This document shows positions 57,891 to 64,000 of a stretch of DNA of 64,000 bases, one piece after another. Numbering within the stretch: the first letter of the stretch is position 1; every line of letters starts with the position of its first letter. The notes under the pieces are model-generated. The model was given only the letters and a program-made list of their open reading frames with translations. It had not been told where the DNA came from and did no database searches. The position numbers and the translations under genes are program-made. The stretch spans positions 3,286,001-3,350,000 of the forward strand of contig NZ_CP014475.1 in NCBI RefSeq assembly GCF_001583415.1. The letters are read 5' to 3'. The DNA is from Mycolicibacterium phlei. GTDB taxonomy: Bacteria; Actinomycetota; Actinomycetes; Mycobacteriales; Mycobacteriaceae.

Positions 57891-59386
57891 GCCCGCGCGG
57901 TCCCGTCTTGGAGCAGGGCTTCGGCCAGCGCGCCCAGCCCGGCGGCGTTGGAGGCCTTCACCAGCACGACGTCACCCGGCTCCAGCTCCTCGCGCAGCAG
58001 CTGCAGAGCCGCGTCGGCGTCGGGAACCATGGTGGACTCCGACCCCCACGATCCCTCCATCACGGCGCCGTGGTGCATGGCGCTCATAGTCCTCCCGGTT
58101 CCGACGACGACGAGTCGTGACACATCTAATCGCACCGCCAGTCGACCGATGTTGTCATGTTCGGTAATCGCGTCGTCGCCGAGTTCGGCCATCTCGCCGA
58201 GCACCGCCCAGCTGCGGCGGCGCTCACCGCCCTCCCGGGCCATCCAGGCCAGCGCCTTCAGCCCGGCGCGCATCGAGTCGGGGTTGGCGTTGTAGGCGTC
58301 GTTGATCACGGTGACGCCGTCGGCGCGGGTGGTGACCTGCATGCGGTGCTTGGACACCGGCCCGGCGGCGGCCAGCGCGTCGGCCACCTGCCGCAGGGAG
58401 GCCCCGGCGCGCAGCGCCACGGCGGCCGCGCACAGCGCGTTGGACACCTGGTGGTCGCCGTGCACGGCGAGCGCGACGTCGACGGACTCGTCGCCGGCGT
58501 GCAGGGTGAACCGCGGCCGGGCCAGCGCGTCGAGCGTGACGCCGGAGGCCCACACGTCGACCTTCTCCCCCGGTTCGCGCGACACCCGCACCACCGTCGC
58601 CGACGTCTGCCCGGCCATCGCGGCCACAGCGGTGTCGTCGACGTTGAGCACCACCGTGCCGGTCGACGGAACCGCTTGCGGCAGCTCGGCTTTCGTCGCG
58701 GCGATGGCCTCACGCGAGCCGAACTCGCCGAGGTGGGCGGTGCCGACGTTGAGCACCACCGCGATCGACGGGGTGGCGATGGCCGCCAGCGCGGCGATGT
58801 TGCCGCGGTGGCGCGCCGACATCTCCAGCACCAGGAAGCGGGTGTCGCGGGTGGCGCGCAGCACCGTCCACGGGTGGCCGAGCTCGTTGTTGAACGACCC
58901 GGGCGGGGCGACCACCTCGCCGAGCGGCGCCAGCACCGCGGCGACGAGGTCCTTGGTCGACGTCTTACCCGACGAGCCGGTGATCCCGACGATGGTCAGA
59001 CCGTCGGCGGCGAGGTCGGCGGCGACGGCGGCGGCCAGCCTGGCCAGCGCACCCAGCACCGCCGCACCGGAGCCGTCCTCGTCGTGCTCCAGCACGCCCG
59101 CGGAGCGGTCGGACTCCTGCGGGGTGGGGTCGACGACGATAGCGGGCACCCCGACCGGACGGGCGGCCAGCACCGCGACGGCACCGGCCTCGACGGCCGC
59201 GGCGGCGAAGTCGTGCCCGTCGGCGCGGGCCCCGGGCAGCGCGAGGAACAGCCCGCCGGGGGTGACGGCGCGCGAGTCGAACTCGACGGTGCCGGTGACC
59301 CGGGTGGTGGCGGCGTCCTCGGCGGAGATGTCGGTCAGCCGGCCGCCGACGATCTCGGCGATCCGGGCCAGGGTGTAGTCGATCAC
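57887..59386 (-). CDS. murF: UDP-MurNAc-tripeptide--D-Ala-D-Ala ligase
   Basis: Adds D-Ala-D-Ala to the UDP-MurNAc tripeptide, the last cytosolic step before MraY; 499 residues. N-terminal substrate domain with [19 protein letters not shown] near 53, ATP loop [20 protein letters not shown] near 134, central [19 protein letters not shown] and [20 protein letters not shown] near 210, and C-terminal [20 protein letters not shown] near 355. The GTG at 59386 overlaps the murE stop, and its own stop overlaps mraY. D-cycloserine pathway product consumer. Rv2157c orthologue. Confidence 0.96.
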   Translation of the reverse strand: MIDYTLARIAEIVGGRLTDISAEDAATTRVTGTVEFDSRAVTPGGLFLALPGARADGHDFAAAAVEAGAVAVLAARPVGVPAIVVDPTPQESDRSAGVLEHDEDGSGAAVLGALARLAAAVAADLAADGLTIVGITGSSGKTSTKDLVAAVLAPLGEVVAPPGSFNNELGHPWTVLRATRDTRFLVLEMSARHRGNIAALAAIATPSIAVVLNVGTAHLGEFGSREAIAATKAELPQAVPSTGTVVLNVDDTAVAAMAGQTSATVVRVSREPGEKVDVWASGVTLDALARPRFTLHAGDESVDVALAVHGDHQVSNALCAAAVALRAGASLRQVADALAAAGPVSKHRMQVTTRADGVTVINDAYNANPDSMRAGLKALAWMAREGGERRRSWAVLGEMAELGDDAITEHDNIGRLAVRLDVSRLVVVGTGRTMSAMHHGAVMEGSWGSESTMVPDADAALQLLREELEPGDVVLVKASNAAGLGALAEALLQDGTARA

Positions 59387-60933
59387 AAGCGGTGTCCTGC
59401 GGCTTCGAGCGCGGCGGCCAACTCCACGCGGTCGTCGAAGGGGCGGGTCTGCCCGCCGGCGGTCTGGCCCGCCTCATGGCCTTTACCCGCGATGAGCACG
59501 ATGTCGCCGGGTCGGGCCCAGGCGACGGCGTGGGCGATCGCGGCGCTGCGGTCGCCGATCTCGACCAGTTCCCTCGCCCCGGCGGCGCCCTCCATGATGA
59601 CGGCGCGGATCGCGGCGGGATCCTCGTCACGCGGGTTGTCGTCGGTGACCACGACCAGATCGGCGAGTTCGGCGGCGACGCGGCCCATCGGGCCCCGCTT
59701 GCCCGGATCCCGGTTGCCGCCTGCGCCGAACACCACCGCCAGCCGGCCCCGCTCGGGCAGCTGGGCGCGCAGCGTCTCCAGCACCGCCTGCAGGGCACCG
59801 GGCTTGTGCGCGTAGTCGACGAGCGCCAGGAAGTCCTGGCCGCGGTCGACGGCCTCCAGCCGGCCCGGCACCGTCGCGCCGCGCAGCCCGGGGGCGGCCT
59901 GCTCCGGGGACACCCCGACCGCGTCGAGCAGCGCGGCGGCCAGCAGCGCGTTGGCGACGTTGTAGCGGCCCGGCAGCCCGATCCGCAGCGCGTGGTGCAC
60001 CCCGGCGGGGTCGACGGCGGCGAACTCCTGTGCGCCGCGCTCGACGGTGCGGACGTTCTCGACGCGCCAGTCGGCGACGCGGCCCGTCGCGCTGACCGTC
60101 ACGGGGTCGCGCGCCAGCCGGGCCATGTCGCGGCCCGCGTCGTCGTCCACGCAGATCACCGAAAGCTCGGCGTGTGTGCCGGATTCGGGGTCGAACAGCT
60201 TGGCCTTGGCGTCGAAGTAGTCGCGCATCGAGGGATGGAAGTCCAGATGGTCGCGCGACAGGTTGGTGAACCCGCCGACGGCGAACCGCACGCCGTCGAC
60301 GCGGCCCAGCGACAGCGCGTGGCTGGACACCTCCATCACGACGGTGTCGACGCCCTGCTCGGCCATCGCGGCCAGCAGCGCCTGCAGGTCCGGCGCCTCG
60401 GGGGTGGTCAGCTTGCTGGCCTGGTCGCGGCCGTCGATGCGGATACCGACGGTGCCGACCAGCCCAGCCACCCGACCGGCCGCGCGCAGCCCCGCCTCGA
60501 CCAGGTAGGTGGTGGTGGTCTTGCCCGACGTGCCGGTGACGCCGATGACGCGCAGCTTCTCCGAGGGATGGCCGTAGACCGTGGCGGCCACCTCCCCCAG
60601 CACCGACCGCGGCGCGGCGTGCAGCAGCACCGGCACCTGCGGGTCGGGTCCGAGGTGGCTCATTCCCGCCGGGTCGGTGAGCACCGCGACGGCGCCGCGC
60701 TGCACCGCTTCGGCGGCGAACCGCGCGCCGTGGGCCGTGGCCCCCGGCAGCGCGGCGAACAGGTCGCCGGGTTGTACGTCCTGGCTGCGCAGCGACACCC
60801 CGGTGATGTGCAGGTCCGGCACGGGCAGCCCGCCGGCGGGCAACGCGCCGACCTGCTCGGCCAGCGGTCCGAGCACGCTTCCGGCGGGGTGGCTGGGTCG
60901 CAGGTTCAAGGCGGATGACATCGCGGATGACAC
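59383..60933 (-). CDS. murE: UDP-MurNAc-L-Ala-D-Glu--meso-diaminopimelate ligase
   Basis: Adds meso-diaminopimelate to the stem dipeptide, 516 residues. ATP loop [20 protein letters not shown] near 128, carbamylated-lysine region [17 protein letters not shown] near 238, [20 protein letters not shown] near 368. The substrate-specificity motif [13 protein letters not shown] near 427 is the DNPR form that selects meso-DAP rather than lysine. The GTG at 60933 is the longest start; an ATG at 60921 would remove four residues. It lies 30 bp after pbpB; in M. tuberculosis several unrelated genes separate the two. Confidence 0.96.
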   Translation of the reverse strand: MSSAMSSALNLRPSHPAGSVLGPLAEQVGALPAGGLPVPDLHITGVSLRSQDVQPGDLFAALPGATAHGARFAAEAVQRGAVAVLTDPAGMSHLGPDPQVPVLLHAAPRSVLGEVAATVYGHPSEKLRVIGVTGTSGKTTTTYLVEAGLRAAGRVAGLVGTVGIRIDGRDQASKLTTPEAPDLQALLAAMAEQGVDTVVMEVSSHALSLGRVDGVRFAVGGFTNLSRDHLDFHPSMRDYFDAKAKLFDPESGTHAELSVICVDDDAGRDMARLARDPVTVSATGRVADWRVENVRTVERGAQEFAAVDPAGVHHALRIGLPGRYNVANALLAAALLDAVGVSPEQAAPGLRGATVPGRLEAVDRGQDFLALVDYAHKPGALQAVLETLRAQLPERGRLAVVFGAGGNRDPGKRGPMGRVAAELADLVVVTDDNPRDEDPAAIRAVIMEGAAGARELVEIGDRSAAIAHAVAWARPGDIVLIAGKGHEAGQTAGGQTRPFDDRVELAAALEAAGHRL

Positions 60934-60963
60934 AGTACCGGCCGACCCGACGACCTCCCCGGC

Positions 60964-62901
60964 TCAGTCGGCCTGCAGTGTCAGCGGCGGGCCGGGATCG
61001 GCCGACAGCGGCACGTTCTCGCGCTGCACCAGCCAGGACGCGATGTCGTGGAACAGCGGGGCGACGGTGGTGCCCGGCTGGCCGTCGGAGGTGCGCTGCG
61101 GGTTGTCCATCATCACCGCGACGACGTAGCGCGGGTTGTCGGCGGGCACGATGCCGGCGAACGAGATCCAGTAGACGTCGTCGTAGTAGCAGCCGCACGC
61201 CGGGTTGATCTGCTGGGCGGTGCCGGTCTTGCCTGCCACCTGGTAGCCCTCGATGGCGGCCTGCGGCCCGGTGCCCTGCTGCACGCCGCGCGGGTCGCGC
61301 TGCACGGTGGAGCGGAACATGTTGCGCACGGTCTGCGCGGTCTGCGGGGAGACCACCCGGACCGCCTCGGGCCGCGGCTCGTCGGTGCGGGTGCCGTCCG
61401 GGGCGATGGTGGCCTTGATGATGCGCGGCGGGATCCGCATCCCGTCATTGGCGATGGTCTGGTACATCTGGGCCAGCTGCAGCAGCGTCATCGAAAGACC
61501 CTGTCCGATAGGCAGGTTCGCGAACGTGCTGCCCGACCACTGGTCGATCGGCGGGACCAGGCCGGCGCTCTCACCGGGCAGCCCGACTCCGGTGCGCTGG
61601 CCGAGACCGAACCTGCCGAGCATCTCGTAGAAGCGCTCCGGGCCCAGCCGCTCGGCCAGCATCAGCGTGCCGACGTTCGACGACTTCCCGAAGATGCCGG
61701 TGGTGGTGAAGGGCACGGTGCCGTGCGCCCACGCGTCCTTGACCGAAACACCGCCCATCGCAATGCTTCCCGGCACCTGCAGTACCTCGTCGGGGTGCGA
61801 CAGGCCGTATTCGATGACCGCGGCGGCGGTGACGAGCTTGTTCACCGAGCCGGGTTCGTAGGGCGCGGTGACCGCGGGGTTGCCGAGTTCGCGGTCCTCC
61901 TGGCGCCCGATGTCCTGGCTCGGGTCGAAGGTGTTGTCGTTGGCCATCGCGAGCACTTCGCCGGTCTTGGCGTCGAGCACCACGCCCATCACCCGCTTGG
62001 CGCCGGAGAGGTTCTTGGCCTGCTGCACGTGCTGCTGGACGTAGAACTGGATGTCGTCGTCGATGGTCAGCATCACCGTGGAGCCGTCCACGGCCTCGTG
62101 GCGGTTGCGGTAGCTGCCCGGGATCACCACACCGTCGGAGCCGCGGTCGTAGGTGATCGAGCCGTCGGTGCCGGCCAGCACCGCGTCCAGCGAGTCCTCC
62201 AGTCCCAGCAGGCCGTGCCCGTCCCAGTCGATACCGCCGACGATGTTGGCCGCCAGCGAGCCGCCGGGGTACTGGCGCAGGTCCTGGCGTTCGGCGCCGA
62301 CCTCGGGGAACTTCTTGGTGATCGCTCCTGCGATGGCCGGGTCGACCGCGCGGGCCAGGTAGACGAACGTCTCGTCGCTGCGCAGCTTCTTGAGGATGGT
62401 GGACTTGTCCGGCTTGTTGTTCAGCCGGGTAGCGACCTCCTCTGCGATCTCACGCAGCCGGGCGTCGGGCTCGGGCGCCTCGTCGCTCTTGGCGCGCGCC
62501 TCCTCGAGCTGCTTGCGGATCTTGACCGGCTGGAAGGTCAGCGCGCGGGCCTCGATGGTGAAGGCCAGCTTGTCGTTGTTGCGGTCGACGATCGAGCCGC
62601 GGACCGCCTTCTCCACGTCGGTAACCTTGAGCTGGCTGGCCGCCTCGGCGCGCAGCCCCTCGGCGCGCGGCACCTGAAGGTTGAACAGCTGGCCCGCCGC
62701 GACGATCAGGACCAGGAAGATCGCGGCGTTGCCGACCCGGTGACGGAACACGAAAGACGCGCTGCGCAACCCGGTTTCGGGCATGGGAGTGCGGGTCCGC
62801 CGGGACCTGGCGGACCGCTCCTGGGTGGGTGCTGCGGCGCTGTTGCGGCGGCGGGTGTCCGGCCCACCGCGAGTGGGGCGCCGGCGCTCGCCGCGGCTCA
62901 T
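60964..62901 (-). CDS. pbpB: Septal transpeptidase PbpB (PBP3/FtsI)
   Basis: 645-residue class B penicillin-binding protein that cross-links septal peptidoglycan beside FtsW. A basic, disordered cytosolic N-terminus (60 residues) precedes one helix (VGNAAIFLVLIVAAGQLFNL). A pedestal domain runs to about 280 (VRGSIVDRNNDKLAFTIEA). The transpeptidase carries SVNK in YEPGSVNKLVTAAAVIEY (nucleophile Ser), SSN in IFGKSSNVGTLML and KTG in QVAGKTGTAQQINPACGCYY. The CGC just after KTG is a mycobacterial feature. The ATG at 62901 overlaps the stop of the FtsL-like gene. Rv2163c orthologue. Confidence 0.96.
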   Translation of the reverse strand: MSRGERRRPTRGGPDTRRRNSAAAPTQERSARSRRTRTPMPETGLRSASFVFRHRVGNAAIFLVLIVAAGQLFNLQVPRAEGLRAEAASQLKVTDVEKAVRGSIVDRNNDKLAFTIEARALTFQPVKIRKQLEEARAKSDEAPEPDARLREIAEEVATRLNNKPDKSTILKKLRSDETFVYLARAVDPAIAGAITKKFPEVGAERQDLRQYPGGSLAANIVGGIDWDGHGLLGLEDSLDAVLAGTDGSITYDRGSDGVVIPGSYRNRHEAVDGSTVMLTIDDDIQFYVQQHVQQAKNLSGAKRVMGVVLDAKTGEVLAMANDNTFDPSQDIGRQEDRELGNPAVTAPYEPGSVNKLVTAAAVIEYGLSHPDEVLQVPGSIAMGGVSVKDAWAHGTVPFTTTGIFGKSSNVGTLMLAERLGPERFYEMLGRFGLGQRTGVGLPGESAGLVPPIDQWSGSTFANLPIGQGLSMTLLQLAQMYQTIANDGMRIPPRIIKATIAPDGTRTDEPRPEAVRVVSPQTAQTVRNMFRSTVQRDPRGVQQGTGPQAAIEGYQVAGKTGTAQQINPACGCYYDDVYWISFAGIVPADNPRYVVAVMMDNPQRTSDGQPGTTVAPLFHDIASWLVQRENVPLSADPGPPLTLQAD

Positions 62902-63959
62902 GCCGCCGCGCCCGCCGGGGGAACGACAACCGGGACGACCTGCTCGACGCCAGGCACCGGGCCGGGCAGCCCCTGCGGTTGCGGGACGTGCGGGGCGCCG
63001 TCGAACACCTGCGGTTCAGGCGCGGGCGCCGGCAGCTGCACCGGCACCTGAGGTTGCGGCTGCACCGCCTGGGGGACCTCCAGGTTCGGCGTAACCGTAA
63101 GCGGTGCAACGGTTCCCGCTGGCGCCTGCAGGCCGGGTGCGACGGGGAGCTGGCCGGGCAGCGGGACCGGCGCCGGGGTGGGCGCGCGGTCCGGCAGACG
63201 CACGGGCACCTCCCGCGGCTCGACCACGCGGGGCCCCTGCTGCTGCGGTGCGGGCGCCGACGGCGGCGGCGCCGGGGTCTCCTCGGGCAGCGGGGTGTTC
63301 AGCGGTGGCGGCGGAACGCCTTCGGCGGGTTTCGGTGTGCCGACCACCACCCAGTTGCCCGCGGGGTCCTGCACCAGGCGGGCGGTGTCGCGCGACGGGA
63401 TCATGCCCAACTCGCGGGCCGCCTCGGCCAGCGCGGGCGCGGCCTGCGCCTCGAGCACATCGCGCTCGAGCGCCTCCTTCTGTTGCAGCAGAGCCTGATT
63501 GGTCTCCCGGGCCTCGCTCAGCCGGTAGGACCGCTCGGCGGCGTCGGTGGACAGCCACAGCGTCACGCCCAGGCCCAGGCCCAGCGAACCGATCACCAGT
63601 ACGACGAACGGCACCCGGGCGACCAGCCGGCGCGGGCTGAGGTCGATCGACGCCAGCTTGACGAGGATACGTTCCCGCAGTGGCGGGCGGACGACCTTGG
63701 GCGCCTTGGCTTTCCGGGCCTTGGCACGGGCCTTGGCCTGGCTGGTGCTCTTGGGCCGCGACGGGGCTCCGGTCGGCCGCGGGATCGGGCTGGTCTGCGG
63801 GGCGGACCGCAGCGGGCGCTTCTCCCGCGGAGCCGTCCGCCGGGTCTGCGCCTCACCGGAGCGCCGGGCCGAGCCACGGGTGGTGCCGCGAGTGCTGCGC
63901 CTGCGCCGTTCGTCGCCGTCGCGCACCGTCGCGGTGCGCTTGACCTTGTCACGCTTCAT
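62898..63959 (-). CDS. FtsL-like divisome membrane protein (Rv2164c-like)
   Basis: 353-residue bitopic protein in the normal ftsL position between rsmH and pbpB. Basic cytosolic N-terminus (about 115 residues, rich in Arg and Lys), a single helix (FVVLVIGSLGLGLGVTLWL), a short extracytoplasmic coiled coil with leucine spacing (LSEARETNQALLQQKEALER), then GMIPSRDTARLVQDPAGNWV, and about 150 residues of proline-rich sequence with repeated PVPLPG and QPQPQVPVQLP. The coiled coil is the FtsL hallmark; the Pro-rich tail is a mycobacterial addition that may span the thick wall. The ATG overlaps the rsmH stop. Confidence 0.9.
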   Translation of the reverse strand: MKRDKVKRTATVRDGDERRRRSTRGTTRGSARRSGEAQTRRTAPREKRPLRSAPQTSPIPRPTGAPSRPKSTSQAKARAKARKAKAPKVVRPPLRERILVKLASIDLSPRRLVARVPFVVLVIGSLGLGLGVTLWLSTDAAERSYRLSEARETNQALLQQKEALERDVLEAQAAPALAEAARELGMIPSRDTARLVQDPAGNWVVVGTPKPAEGVPPPPLNTPLPEETPAPPPSAPAPQQQGPRVVEPREVPVRLPDRAPTPAPVPLPGQLPVAPGLQAPAGTVAPLTVTPNLEVPQAVQPQPQVPVQLPAPAPEPQVFDGAPHVPQPQGLPGPVPGVEQVVPVVVPPAGAAA

Positions 63960-64000
63960 GGCCGGCCCACCTTCTCCAGAGCGCGTAGCCGCACGGGCGC
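63956..64000 (-). CDS. rsmH: 16S rRNA m4C1402 methyltransferase, C-terminal 14 residues
   Basis: Only the final codons are inside the window: APVRLRALEKVGRP and TGA at 63956-63958. The sequence fits the end of RsmH/MraW (typically ARLRAVEK), and the gene occupies the invariant first place of the division cluster, immediately before the FtsL-like gene (Rv2165c in M. tuberculosis). The stop overlaps the next ATG as ATGA. The identification rests on position plus this short tail. Confidence 0.8.
   Translation of the reverse strand, partial: APVRLRALEKVGRP

Overview
The window is high-GC actinobacterial DNA, almost certainly from a rapidly growing Mycolicibacterium of the M. smegmatis type. It carries a mycothiol gene (mshC), wag31 next to sepF and ftsZ, and an almost complete dcw cell-wall cluster. 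Gene order from metH (8890) to rsmH (64000) follows M. tuberculosis Rv2124c to Rv2165c, interrupted by blocks that M. tuberculosis lacks. The organism call is an inference from gene content; no rRNA is present.

Region 1 (1-8.9 kb) is accessory metabolism. It holds a cut-off sugar porter, a HAD phosphatase, a DszA/NtaA-type flavin monooxygenase, and a tightly overlapping minus-strand operon. That operon encodes a binding lipoprotein, two permeases, an ATPase and a DszC/SfnB-type flavoenzyme, and looks like an uptake and oxidation system for an unidentified, possibly organosulfur, compound. A 24-bp tandem repeat, an 8-bp-period repeat and a perfect inverted repeat decorate its non-coding DNA. 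An eroded NmrA-like pseudogene lies beside it.

Region 2 (8.9-26.4 kb) is conserved core. metH is preceded by what reads as an S-adenosylhomocysteine riboswitch with a ribosome-site-sequestering hairpin. A PAC2 protein follows, then an IS110-family element that split the terminal repeat of a small inverted-repeat element. Next comes the minus-strand operon Rv2137c-uppP-Rv2135c-Rv2134c-Rv2133c-cysQ-mshC-Rv2129c, then lppL, a DUF5703 gene, pyrD, a PEBP protein, an M20 peptidase and tRNA-Leu(GAG).

Region 3 (26.4-45 kb) is a second flexible block. It has an MmyB-type regulator divergent from an enterobacterial-type ilvD, a PaiB-like protein, and a TetR/SDR divergent pair with duplicated operators. 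It also has narK plus a fused nitrate reductase-diflavin protein behind a GlnR-like box, a universal stress protein, a TctABC tricarboxylate transporter with a CitA/CitB-type two-component system, a GATase, an SRPBCC protein with an eroded epimerase tail, and a phosphoribosyltransferase. The stress protein is preceded by a triplicated 32-bp unit that forms a chain of coupled 11-codon mini-ORFs.

Region 4 (45-64 kb) is the division and wall cluster, all on the minus strand and mostly joined by 4-nt ATGA/GTGA overlaps. Transcription runs rsmH, FtsL-like, pbpB, murE, murF, mraY, murD, ftsW, murG, murC, ftsQ, ftsZ, pgeF, yggS, sepF, yggT, wag31. These genes make the lipid II precursor, build the septum and direct polar growth. 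A 57-bp imperfect palindrome and a candidate promoter separate ftsQ from ftsZ.
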